From Burhinus oedicnemus (taxonomy: Eukaryota > Chordata > Aves > Charadriiformes > Burhinidae), in the NCBI GenBank assembly GCA_008921705.1, contig VFFE01007081.1, positions 339,449 through 403,448 on the forward strand: DNA of 64,000 nucleotides, given 5' to 3'. Positions 53,680 to 64,000 of this stretch are shown here, piece after piece; position 1 is the stretch's first letter, and the number at the start of each line of letters is the position of its first letter. Under the pieces are notes generated by a model. It saw nothing but the letters and a program-made list of their open reading frames with translations. It had not been told where the DNA came from and did not search any database. The position numbers were made by a program, and so were the translations under genes.

Positions 53680-56600
53680 AACTTGTACACTGTGTTTTAA
53701 TTATTGCAAAATCTATAGTCAGAAAGGTTTGGAAGGCAGTGATCAGCAAGACTTCCTGAAGACAGAATATGCTGGAACTGTGCAGGGTAGGGGGAAAATT
53801 GGGGTTTGGATAGCTGAGCAACCATCTGTCCCAGGCTGTTAATACGCATACTCCAAGAAGCATCCACCACAGCTTTTATCTGGATGTTACTCCAAGTGCT
53901 CATAGGGAAGAATTTATTCTGTTCAAGGATTTTTATTGCCAATGCTAGTATCATTCCTGTAGCCAGGAGGTGGCAGGAGATACAGGATATTGACAAGGAA
54001 TAATTGGAATATGAGGAAACTCAGAAAAATATGACATGAGCTGCAAGTGGGTAATGAGAATGAGATAAGCCAAAATCTTTGGCAGGGAACTCTGGCAGAA
54101 TTATTACTTTATATTACTCCTAATCTTAAAAAACTTCCAAATGACAGCCACTGTGGTACAAACTATCCTTCCCTCACATAACATACTCCTAGACTCTAAA
54201 TGCATGAGAAAGTAAGATTTAGTAAGTAATTTTGTAGCTTTAACTGAAGGATTCAGACACTCCTTTCCCTCATTATACATTAAGGTCCTCTGTTGTACTA
54301 GCTAGGACATAAACAGGAATGGCGAGCCTAGCTCAGGGCTTTATGTAAAATGAAATATAGGCTGGAATTTGTTGGGACTGTTATCAGAAGAAATCCCAGA
54401 GACCTGCTCAGTCCCACTAGAAATACATAAACTTGGGTAGCCCTGAGGGTATACATAACCTTAAGTTACCTACAGTCTGTGATGCTTCTCACTGACATTA
54501 TCTTATATTGATGCAAATCCATAAACATGGATTTGTGATGTGAATTCATTGGTGACATTGCTGCTGATTTATTGCTGCTTTGTGAAAAGAAGAAGGTCCC
54601 CAGCTAGATTTAAATGACCTCTATGTGCTGTTCCCCATGCCCTCTGCTATAGGGCAAGCAGGGTGAGAGTTCACAACATCTGTACCACCTTCAGAGGTCA
54701 GCAAAAGTTGGGGGAATATATGAACTCACTGTGTCTTCCAAATGCTTGTTCTTCTGGTTTGAGGACAGTAAACTATGGCCAGTAACTCTTCTCATCCCCT
54801 CTTAGGTTGCTTAGGGCTCTCCATATTCATTCTAGCCAGAGGTAAGGTTACAACATGGGGGGCATTTCAATGCGATTTTTCTTTACTTGCAGCAGCCCAC
54901 ACAAACTGGAATTAAACTGTGAGTCTTGCCAATTCTACTTACTCAGGTTTATTATCAATGTTTATTCTTGGCCTCGTTCCACACATAGCACACCAATGAC
55001 ATTGACTGTTGGCAAAAAAGTAGAAAATGACAGTTCAAGGAACACCTCAGAAATATCACAATCTAAGGAATTGTGATTGAAAATGAGTATTCTTATGCCA
55101 TATAAACTCTTAGTAATTGCATATATTTGCATATAAGTACATGAACATGCAGACATAATGCTTGTTTGTTAAAATCACCCTCACTTAAAGTCCTAAATCC
55201 CTGTATAGCCCTACCTCTATGAAGCTTTATTCCTTTTCAGTTCCTCCAGGTGAGAAAATAAAAAGGATTTTGCTAGGCTGATGTATGTCACTTCTCAATC
55301 AGCTGCACACAAGCAGTTGTCTCAGTTTTTACTGGAGATAAATAAAGGACTTTGGACTTGTCTTAAGTATCCTCAATCACAGCTCTATTCGATTCAGCTC
55401 TTTACACATCACAGCCCTCACTCTTTCTGCCCCAAGATTGTAAAGTGTTTCCTTCCTAAGGAAAGCCAATGTTGCCTCAGTATGGGTGGACATAACGGAA
55501 AGATTGTGCAGAGAGTTTACAGCTTGCACTTTAGATAAGCTTTCCCAGAGGATTTAATCTCTTTTCACATATTTCAGTCTGCCTTTCTCTGCAGTAAACA
55601 CCTGCTCAGTTTAACAATTTCCCATTGTTCTGATTTTAGGTTATTTCAAAGCAAAGGTGTTTTGCGGAGCATGTGTAGTCACTACACGTAGCTACCAACT
55701 ATGTTTAAAAAATCATAGCTGTCGTTGGAAGTCCACCTCTCAATCAATGTTTGTCAGTATAATGTGACAGAGCAACTCTGCAAATATTTATCATTCTAAC
55801 TATTGATCGGTAGTACATTATTCTTTGCTCAGTCCTTTTGTAAAAGGAAAAATAAGCATTACATAGTGTGCCTTTCCTTGGGAACTTTTGTGATGGTATA
55901 TTATTAAAATATGTTAATGGATTTTTCTTTTTTCATACAAGTCCTGATTTTGAATACAGATTTCCATAATGAGGTTTTCTGAAATCACATGGAGAGCATC
56001 AGACAATAAATAACAGTAACATTTCTGCTACCATCTTCTATCCTATTGTGACAAAACCATGAGGCTCCTTAGACTTTCTGGGCTAAACTTAGAATAGCTT
56101 TCATGAAACTGACTTTGTCCTGTTTCTGGGCTGATTTTAATCTAACATTTATCCATTCAGTTCTGGTGTCTGCAGTGGAGGATAGAAGATAGGTCTTTGG
56201 TCCAAATAAGGATTTGCATTTAAAAATATGGACGTTTTAAACAACTATTAATAGGAGGGAAAAAAAAAAGAGAGAGATTTAAAAAACCCAAAACTCAAAC
56301 ATATAATCATTGTGCCTGTATGGAGATTTTTGCTTGGACTCCCTTCCCCTTCAAACCCTCAGTCTCTGCAGGATAAAGACCTTCCAGGGTAGTCTGTGCT
56401 TCTTTCTGTATTAGTGCACTTAGGGAAGCAATGCAATGCCTGTAATAACCATAACAAAGGTCTGTGTTTGATCCTGCAGAGTGCATCCAGCAACGCCAAG
56501 ACAATAAAAGTTTTGTTTCCTTAAGTCTTCCCCCCTTCCAAGGGCCTTTGTATGGGATTTGCGGCACTTTCTTGGACTTTCATTTTAATAACTATCAACA

Positions 56601-57694
56601 AAATCTATTATGAAGAAAGCTCACATCAAGTAATTTTTTTCTCTTTAGTACTTCGTATTTTAAATAGGTTCATCTTTGCATGAAGATTTTTGGATCTTTA
56701 TGGATGGAGAGGCACTTGGCTTATTCCAGGGGGGACTGGATCTGTTTGCTTAATATGCTGTTTGGAGAGGAATGTCATATAATCCCTTTTTAATATTCCA
56801 GGAAAGGTTTTGACTGTCTATCAAGGTACTCTCATCAGTCAAAAGTTCTCCTTTTTTCCTCCTTTTGAATTAACAGAACTAATGACAGGTAGCAGCAAAG
56901 CTTTGAAGACAGAAGTCACTTCAATCCTTTACAGTTAGCAATACCTTTCCCTTCATACACTCATTCAGGAAGTTCAAAGAAACTCGCAGCACAAAAAATG
57001 TTGACATTTAGGGGGTGTGATTCACTCCTGGCTCCTGCACTGATCAGCTGTCAGGCTCAGAAGATGTTTGCAGCTGTGAATTTCAAGACAGATTAGCTGC
57101 AAAGTCTTTAGCAAAGGCTCCCAGCTAACCCAGCAGAAGGGCGGAGGGGCTGGGCAGGGACCATGGAGCAGAGGATCTGGAGAGGAAGACGAAACCCGGC
57201 AAGAGACTGGTGGCTTTTAACTCTCACAGCTGGTTCGGGGAAATAGTAGATAACAAATCACTTTTAGACAATTCCACCGGTCTCTCCAGCAAGCTGTTGC
57301 TATGACTTTCTCATAGTTTGAAAGGGTTGAAAAACATTCTTGAAACTTCATATCTGTTAATGAGCAACATAGTGTACATGCCTGAAGTTTGAAGAGTTGT
57401 GCCAGCTAGTCTCAACAGGATATGTTTCTTAGTGCCTGGTTTGTAATAAACATGAGTTATTGACACAAAGTGTATCCAACGCCAGAAGAGCTGCATAAAT
57501 TGTCCCTTACATAGAAAGGAACCTCATCTAAGAAATTTGAATGAATGGTTTGGAGGACTCTGTTAGAGAGCGCGTACCTAGATGATGTCTGCATTCTCCT
57601 TTGCCAAGGTCTCTGGTAAGCCGTGTGTGTTGGGCAAACCTCCATGGCTTGCTGCAGAAATGGCCTTTCTGTCACAACACCCCCTGGCGCTCAC

Positions 57695-57904
57695 CTCCTT
57701 GTGAGAAACTGTCATGCTGCAGCTCAGCGCAGCACCCGGGTAGGCAAGGCTGATAGATGCTTCGGCTGAGCAGGAGTGCTCTGGCACTAGCTTCCTCATA
57801 GTACTTTTGCCAGGATTTCTCAATGTCCTCAGACACCCACTGCAAGAAGGGCCCTTATGCTTCTTCACCATGTAGGCTGTTAATCTATAACAAAATGCAT
57901 GCCT
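57695..57904 (-). other. Weak candidate exon (unrecognised)
   Basis: On the minus strand a T-rich tract ending TTTGTTTAG leads into about 210 bases that end AAGGAG|GTGAGC. One frame stays open from an ATG at 57910 to 57578, past the donor. A second frame, between a TAA and a TGA and without ATG, gives about 60 residues of protein-like composition (for example WVSEDIEKSWQKYYEEASAR). The local DNA has more CpG and GC than its surroundings. I do not recognise either peptide. It could be an exon, a decayed retrocopy or chance. Confidence 0.15.
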
Positions 57905-58526
57905 AAACAAACAAAAGAAATTATTTTGTCTTTTTTATTCCCTCCTTCATCCCTCTCCAACACATTTCTCTTACTTACCCTCCAATTCTTCCTTTACTTC
58001 TCATTATTTTCCCCCCAAAAATCCCATTAAGCAAGTATTTGGTATGCGGCAAGTGTTACCCTGGAAATCCCAAACACACACACTAGCAACCAGGTGAAAT
58101 TAAATCAGGGCAGGCAAGAGAAATGATGAAAGTTTGAGATAGTCAATGCTTATGGGGAAGTTGCAGAGACCTGGATACGTTCAGTCTGAAGAAAAGATGA
58201 AAGAGAAAACAATTTACAAACAAGTAAAGGGATGTTGTGAAAGAGAAATCTATTAATCTGTAAAACCAGCAGAACTGAAGCTGCAACCTACATCATCACA
58301 AAGAAAAGAGATGTTAAATATTTCCTCAAAGGGAAAAAAATATTCAGGAAAATCGTATTCAGAGCATATCACTTGACAGAAGCTGCCTCATGAACTCCTT
58401 TTAAGGTAGCAATAGATGAAAATCTTAAGTGGACAGAGTATGTATTTGTATCTCAGACTGGCAGGTACTGATAACAACGGTAGGAAAGCATCAGCCTTTT
58501 GTGCAGCAGGAGGTGCCATCAATTTT

Positions 58527-59066
58527 TAGAACAATTTTGAGCATTTCCTCCTGTAAACTCTGCTAAGGCACATGGAAAATAAGGAGGTGATTTGTGGCAG
58601 CCAACATGGCTTCACTAAAGACAAAACGTGCCTAACAAATTTGGTCGCCTCCTATGACAGGGTTATAGCATTGGTGGATAAGGGAAGAGCAACTGACATC
58701 ATCTACCTGGACTTGTGCAAAGCATTTGACACTGTCCCACATGACATCCTTGTCTCTAAATTGGAGACACATGGATCTGACAAGTGGACCTCTCGGTCAA
58801 TAAGGAATTGGCTGGATAGTCACACTCAGAAGTATCAGGAAGAAATTCTTTACTGTGAGGATGGTGTTGAGGCACTGGAACAGGTTGCCCAGGGAAGTTG
58901 TGGATGCCCCATCCCTGGAAGTGTTCAAGGCCAGGTTGGATGGGACTTTGTGTAACCTGGTGTAGTGGAAAGTGTCCCTGCAACATGGCAGTAGGGTTGG
59001 AAGCAGATGATCTTTAAGGTCCTTTCCAACCCAAACCATTCTACGATTCTACAATTTTATGATTTC
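58527..59066 (+). mobile_element. Internally deleted CR1 LINE
   Basis: The 5' part (58527 to about 58830) encodes RT segments [46 protein letters not shown] and RNWLDSHTQ. The sequence then jumps to the CR1 3' tail (gaagaaattctttactgtg, caggttgcccaggg, atctttaaggtcctttccaa) and ends in the attctacgattctac terminus. Compared with the copy at 18585, about 0.8 kb covering RT motifs B to E is missing. The open frame 58572-58955 crosses the junction, but the downstream part is read in a frame other than the ORF2 frame. The copy cannot make active enzyme. Confidence 0.93.
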
Positions 59067-59616
59067 CACTTAAAACATTTCCTTGCTACTGAAGGGACCC
59101 AGGACATTACCAACACGCCCTTGAATCCTGCTTTTTTCCTATGTGATGCAGAAGCTTTTTACGGCTGAATTGAGGTTTATTGTAGAGTGCAAAAAGTACT
59201 GTCTGGATAGATTTCTGAAGGTAAGTATGGACTCAATATTCTGTGGACTTTTCTGGATTAAGTAGCTACCTCCTCTATGGTCATTTACAGTTGTGAGGGA
59301 CAAGGCTGGATAGTCCTTCGTGTCTCAAACCCACAGGAGAGAATCATGCATTGGTTTGGGAATAGACTTTTCACCATCCTCTCCAAGGCTCCTAAATATA
59401 CCACCACTGAACATATCAACATTTTATTAACTTTCTAAGAGGGTCTCTCACCAGAGAGGAAACAATGACAAAGAACTAATGCAGTACATAACTCTAAAAG
59501 CTGTTGCAATGTTTTTTTATGAAGGTTAGAGTTGAGATCCGTTGCACTTCCATGGATTAGCTGATAAGCACACTGGGAAGTACAGAACTGGGAGCTGCAA
59601 CTTGTGGCATCATTAA
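59067..59616. other. Unannotated spacer between convergent CR1 tails
   Basis: About 550 bases between two CR1 3' ends that point toward each other. It contains one splice-bounded open segment (59152-59220), listed separately, and otherwise nothing recognisable. Confidence 0.6.
59152..59220 (+). other. Weak candidate 69-base exon
   Basis: A pyrimidine-rich acceptor (cttttttcctatgtgatgcag) precedes and a near-consensus donor (CTGAAG|GTAAGTATG) follows exactly 69 bases. Read in phase 0, these give 23 sense codons with no stop (KLFTAELRFIVECKK, then YCLDRFLK). Both splice signals are good, but the segment is short enough that an open frame is easily random. No known family is recognised. Confidence 0.18.
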
Positions 59617-59707
59617 ATCACAGCATCACAGAATCACAGAACGGTAAGGGTTGGAAGGGACCTTCGGAGATCATCTAGTCCAACCACCCTGCCAAAGAAG
59701 GTCCACT
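59617..59707 (-). mobile_element. CR1 LINE 3' tail (about 90 bases)
   Basis: Reverse-oriented CR1 terminus. The terminal repeat (atcacagcatcacagaatcac) is followed by ggttggaagggacc, gatcatctagtccaacc and the start of the tail block (ccctgccaaagaaggt). It is an extremely truncated but well-preserved insertion. Confidence 0.92.
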
Positions 59708-62647
59708 ATATATATCTATGCTTTTTCTCCTCACAAGCAGCTTTAAGAAAGCAAGACTTCTAAATGTTAGTGGTAAGTACTCACTACAATTTCAATCTCT
59801 GATGAACAGCTCACAGAAGCTTTTATTAAGAGTAGTATGCCATAATTAAACAGACAAATATGGCAGTCTTGCTGCTTTCAGGATCTGGAAGTCACTACCA
59901 AATCACTTGGGTCTCTACATGTTTTATTTTATAAAAAGGGATATAATCCCCAAGACTGACTGGTAATCAAACATTTTGTGTCTGCTGTATTGTTGAGAGG
60001 GAGACTCCCACGGCTACATCTCAACATATCAAGGACAAAACACTGACTTCTTTTTATTTTAACACTATTGATGTGAATCATCTGTAGAATAATTCTCACA
60101 CAGAGGATGAAAACATAAAGGATTCAAAATTCACCATTTAGTTTTGGTTTCATTCTATGCATGTTCAAAATCTGAAGCAGACCACTAGAGGAAGATGTGC
60201 TTTCATTGAGAGATGGGGAAACAGCTCAGGGACTCCCTGAACTTTAATATCAGCCTGTATGAAACTTCAGTTACTTGTAATTCTTTGGACACTCTCAATT
60301 TTTTCACAAGCTTTATGAAGAACTAATTTGATTTCTTTTTCATTGTTCTGGTGCAGACACTTTGGCTTCTGAAAATCGGTTAATGGCATAAAGCACTTTC
60401 TTTTAAATTCTAACAGTTCAAATCACCATGGATGTGTGCAGACAAAGGACAAGAGGCACAGAAGAGCCAGCACACTGCACATTGTGAAACTTACTGTTAG
60501 GTAGTACCAACCCATGGAAAGTGCCATTTTGTTCCACAGAGATACTTTTTAAAAAAATTCATTCTTCCCCTCTCTTTTTTTTTAAATAGGCTTCATTTCC
60601 AATGCACTCCTTATGATACACTGTTTCAAATGTATTCTGTCCCTTTTCTTTTATAGAACCCTAACATGGTTGGTTTTTTCTTTATAAAACTTTTTCCATT
60701 GGATTAACTCATCTTCTTTCTTATCTGTCCGCATTCATTGTAACAGGTTATTGAAACACTTAGTCTGCTAAGAAATTGGGTGTACAGCCAGAGCTGATCT
60801 GTGCTGCCCCTTTTAGTGCAACCATTCTTCGGTCATGGAGTGAGAGGAAAGTTGTCATGGACCAGCACAGTTTTCTGTATGTAACCCCGGAAGCTTGTAA
60901 TGAGCTAGCATCCTGGGTACCACACTACTAAACTTCTGAAAGTCCACCCTCTGCACTGTTGTCATGTAATACAGCAATTGTTAGAGCACCTTACAGAAGA
61001 CAGAGTTGTGTTTTGGTTTGTTATTTCCCTTTATCTAAAATAAGGGAGTGCAAGCTCAAATTATGTAATTGGTCTCCCTTCAAGAGCAGAAACTGCAAGG
61101 AAGAGAGAAGAGATTGTTGGGCATACAAATTCATAAAGTGGAACTGATAGAAAGAGATGAGGGCAAGAGGATTTAGAAAAAAGAAAAAAAAAATTTATAA
61201 AAAGGTTTTGTTGGGTTTCTAAGTAGAGCAAGCAGCTGCAAAACTAGCCCTGGCTGAGGCTACACTGGGAAAATGAGTCAGGCAAGACCCCAACCACCCA
61301 CCATCCCATGCCACAACACCAAAACTTGGGCTTAGGAATCCAAACAGTGCTTTCCCCTTCCCTGCCACATGGACTTGTACAACAAGTTTATCCATGAAAA
61401 TTACATAGATAAATGAGCCACTAAACTCTGACATGGAACTTTGTGGTGCATGTGGGATGCGTGAGTGAACCTGGGATGCACCCATGTGGCCAAATTTCTA
61501 GAATGGGACTAAAAGGTTAGAAATATCTACATACCCACATATGTGTTTTAGGAGAAAAGGGTTGGGTTGTGGGTTTTTCCACTCCAATTTATGAATCATG
61601 ATAAAGAAAGACTACAAAAATTAGATTCAGCCTGAAAAGTACACAATCTGGTACTGAGTAGCTGATCAGAGGGGCTGAGAAGTGACAGTTCTCAAACTTG
61701 AGGTTCAAGGAACCCAGCAGTGTGTCACACTGAAAGCAGCAGCTGCACTGGAGGAAAAGATTGGCCAGAGAGAAGAATGAAAAGTGGGCAAGAGTTGATA
61801 GAAAGCATCTGAAGGCTTCTACAGATCAATGTATTCAGGAAAAAAAAAACAAACGATTAGAGGCTTTCTGAAAGCTCCAGAATTAAAGACACTTCCCCAA
61901 GTGTTTGACATTGTTATAATGGCGTAAGACACAGAAACTCATTTAATCACTTAAGAAAAAGCAGCTCTCAGGGATCCAGTGAAGAATTTGTGTATATATC
62001 TAAATGTGTGTGTGAGAGAGAGAGAAAGAGACTATTTTTAAGTCCTTTGAAGATCTACAAAGCAACTTTGGTTTTATTAAGAGGAATTTCTCCCAATGGG
62101 CCTGACATTTCAGCCTGCAGGTCTGACATCTCCTGACAACAAGCAGACCTGGAACATAGTTAAGGGGGAGTAGAAGAAGTACCCAGCACACAGAACAAAA
62201 GAACTTCTAAAATTAAATACCAGCTAAGCACAATGTCAGTGGAGAAAAATTAATGCCAAGGGATGTAATAGTGTCTTTGTGTAGCAAAGCACCAGTAAGT
62301 TTCCTAATGGAAGTTTATCCACAGTTTTCATGATACAGGGATGGCTGGTATTTTGTTCCATCTCTATTGGCCCTTGGCACCAGGCTCAGTCAAAACTCTC
62401 ACCCCTACGCAGTCAATGGCTAATTTAATCTACATTACAGCTGTTTAGTTACAATGCTGCTCTTGGGACTCGCTGTGGCCCTGGTCTGGCTGTTGAGGGA
62501 AGAAGAGGGACTGCACAGCTGCATGGGCATGCATCCCTGCTTTGCATCACCAGGACCCCATGTACAGCAGCAAGCAGCCCTGGAGGGGAGGCGACTGCAG
62601 CCTTCTGCAACCCACTTATATGTATGGTGATTGATGGTTTTGTGGTT
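59708..62647. other. Unannotated non-coding stretch
   Basis: About 2.9 kb with no recognisable gene. A compound TG/AG microsatellite lies at 62005-62030. The minus-strand frame at 61219-61485 does not match a known family. Confidence 0.6.
62005..62030. repeat. Compound (TG)n(AG)n microsatellite
   Basis: A short TG run passes directly into an AG-rich run. Confidence 0.85.
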
Positions 62648-63115
62648 TCACAGAATCATAGAATCATGGAATGGTTAGAGTTGGAAGGGACCTTAAAGAT
62701 CATCTAGTTCCAACCCCACTGCCGTGAGCAGGGACACTTTCCACTAGACCAGGTTACTCAAAGCCCCATCCAACCTGGCCTTGAACAGGTACCCCCAGGG
62801 ATGGGGAATCCACAACTTCTCTGGGCAACCTGTTCCAGTGTCTCAACAACATCCTCACAGTAAAGAATTTCTTCCTAATATCTAATCTAAAACTACCTTC
62901 TTTGAGTTTAGAACTGTTACCCCTTGTCCTATCACTACACTCCCTGATAAAGAGTCCCTCCCCATCTTTCCTGTAGGCCCCCTTTAAGTACTCAAAAGCT
63001 GCTATAAGGTCTCCCCAGAGCCACCTTCTCCTCTGCAGGGTGAACAACACCATCCCTCTCAGCCTGTCTTCACAGGAGAAGTGCTCCAGCCCTCTGATCA
63101 TCTTAGTGGCTTTCC
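62648..63115 (-). mobile_element. CR1 LINE 3' end, part 1 of an interrupted copy
   Basis: Begins with the terminal repeat (cacagaatcatagaatcatgg) and runs through the untranslated tail into ORF2 codons on the minus strand ([52 protein letters not shown]). The coding tail is a single open frame from 63101 to 62754. Similarity stops abruptly at 63115 where an LTR begins, and resumes at about 63870. The LTR therefore inserted into an existing CR1. Confidence 0.95.
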
Positions 63116-63442
63116 TGGTTTGAGGTAAAACAGAAACAATTTTCTGTTGAGTAATTATACTTTGCAGCTAAGCCTCTTCTAACTGGATTCTCTGAAATTA
63201 ATAGCATATTGTTGAGACACTGTTCGCTATGTTTATAGTTGATGCCAAGGCATGGGATGCAGAGAGGCTCTTGCTTATACTTATTGTTATAACAACCAAG
63301 GCCAGCCAACTTCGTTATTTGCCCCGTTGGAGGGTCAGAAGCAGAAGAGCTTAGAGGGGTCACACCTGTGGGACGGAGCGGACAGGACAGGTGACCCAAA
63401 ACTGACCAACAGGGTATTCCATCCCATCTGCCTCATGCTCAG

Positions 63443-63449
63443 TATAAAA
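63443..63449 (+). promoter_or_regulatory. LTR TATA box
   Basis: TATAAAA inside CATGCTCAGTATAAAAGC, the same context as the TATA box of the LTR at 41560. Confidence 0.75.
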
Positions 63450-63711
63450 GCTGAGGGATGAAAGGGACAGCCCTCTTTCTTCAATGGCCGGTGTCCGAGG
63501 AGGACTCTGTCTGTCTATCTGCCTTTGATCCTGATCCATGTGTTCCAGAATCCAGATCTGGAATCCAGTTTCCATTCATTGCTCAGTCCAGTCCCAGACT
63601 TTCCCAATGTCTACTGGTGCCGTGATCATCATCCTGGGAGCTCAATATGGTTTTGTATATATTGTATATATTTCGTTATTTCCTTTTTATTATTTTATCA
63701 TTAATATTTTC

Positions 63712-63717
63712 ATTAAA
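63712..63717 (+). promoter_or_regulatory. LTR polyadenylation signal ATTAAA
   Basis: ATTAAA about 265 bases after the TATA box and about 120 bases before the LTR end, as expected for the R/U5 boundary. Confidence 0.65.
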
Positions 63718-63846
63718 TCAGTTTAGTTTTTTCTAGACTTGTAAGTCTCTTTCTCTCTCTCCCTTCTCTCCTTGGAGAGGGAGTTGGGGGAGAGCATCTG
63801 TCATTCATTTCAGTGGCCAGTCTGGCCCAAGCCACAACAGATTTAT

Positions 63847-63863
63847 TGGCACCCGACTGGGAC
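63847..63863 (+). other. Primer-binding-site-like sequence
   Basis: TGGCACCCGACTGGGAC lies 8 bases after the LTR's CA end. Retroviral primer sites start with TGG (the complement of the tRNA CCA end). This one is closest to the lysine-tRNA type (TGGCGCCCGAACAGGGAC) but is shorter and differs at several positions. It is the only piece of internal retroviral sequence I see here. Confidence 0.6.
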
Positions 63864-63869
63864 GAACAA

Positions 63870-64000
63870 CTCCTCTTGACTTGCTCCGACAGGTGCATGT
63901 CCTTCTTATGTCGGAGGCTCCAGAGCTGGACGCAGTACTCCGGGTGGGGTCTCACCAGAGCAGAGTAGAGGGGCAGAATCACCTCCCTCAACCTGCTGGT
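63870..64000 (-). mobile_element. CR1 LINE, part 2 of an interrupted copy
   Basis: Minus-strand ORF2 codons ([39 protein letters not shown]) continue the CR1 from part 1, directly upstream in the element. Part 1 starts with codons corresponding to KMIRGLEH, so together the two pieces form one CR1 interrupted by the LTR. The copy continues past the window edge. Confidence 0.93.

Larger units (their letters stand above)
53211..58526. other. Unannotated non-coding stretch
   Basis: About 5.3 kb without a recognisable gene. It contains a short 13-bp tandem duplication (53650-53679). GC-richer DNA with several CpGs occurs at 57120-57240 and 57560-57760. A weak exon candidate is at 57695-57904. The segment 58160-58330 faintly resembles very old CR1 but not enough to call. 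Confidence 0.6.
63116..63839 (+). mobile_element. Endogenous retroviral LTR nested in CR1
   Basis: A 724-base LTR from TGGTTTGAGG to CCACAACA. It has the promoter block at 63402-63450 with TATAAAA, an ATTAAA signal at 63712-63717 and a pyrimidine-rich U5 start. The promoter block is homologous to that of the minus-strand LTRs at 41560 and 37958, but the rest differs, so it is a related, distinct family. It lies inside a CR1, and CR1 sequence resumes about 30 bases after the LTR end. Those 30 bases include a primer-binding-site-like stretch. The flanks TTTCC (63111) and ACTCC (63869) may be a decayed target duplication. No gag, pol or env follows. Confidence 0.88.

Noticed and set aside
55710..55745. 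Short CR1-like string (aatcatagctgtcgttggaag)
   Set aside because: The match is too short and is not followed by the CR1 tail block.
63360..63575. 71-codon minus-strand open frame
   Set aside because: It is antisense to the LTR promoter and R region at 63116-63839 and is not family-like.
1..64000. CRISPR arrays, bacterial operons, rRNA or tRNA genes
   Set aside because: There are no regularly spaced direct repeats, no ribosome-binding-site/operon pattern and no cloverleaf-like tRNA. The sequence is clearly vertebrate.

Overview
This window looks like avian nuclear DNA. It is AT-rich and CpG-poor, it carries many 5'-truncated CR1 LINE fragments, and it holds LTRs of endogenous retroviruses of a kind widespread in birds. 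I recognise no host protein-coding exon, rRNA, tRNA, CRISPR array or bacterial-type operon. The best description is an intergenic or intronic stretch of a bird chromosome in which transposable elements are the main identifiable content.

Layout. The left edge (1-398) is part of a minus-strand CR1 reverse transcriptase. Bases 399-18584 are mostly unremarkable DNA with one old CR1 tail (6249-6390), short homopolymer or simple repeats, and a perfect 11-bp inverted repeat at 17331. A 958-bp minus-strand CR1 at 18585-19542 keeps the C-terminal half of the reverse transcriptase but is broken by a premature stop and frameshifts. From 19543 to 37020 there is a CR1 tail at 32834, a possible MIR-like SINE remnant at 28855, and a roughly 1-kb stretch (34615-35560) with an irregularly repeated G-rich motif.

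The right half is richer in LTRs. One is at 37958-38485 (minus). A second at 41560-42148 (minus) is clean, with a perfect 5-bp target duplication. A CpG-dense LTR-like insertion lies at about 49158-50814 (minus), and an LTR at 63116-63839 (plus) is nested inside a CR1 and followed by a primer-binding-site-like sequence. Three of these LTRs share one core-promoter module upstream of their TATA boxes. Other right-half items are a MIR-like SINE (50995-51128), CR1 tails at 52831-53210 and 59617-59707, and a CR1 with an internal deletion of about 0.8 kb (58527-59066).

No working gene system could be supported. The most useful leads are the shared LTR promoter module, the nested LTR with its primer-site tail, the CpG-dense insertion, the degenerate G-rich repeat, and a few candidate exons or conserved non-coding elements. 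The last group needs alignment or RNA data to judge.
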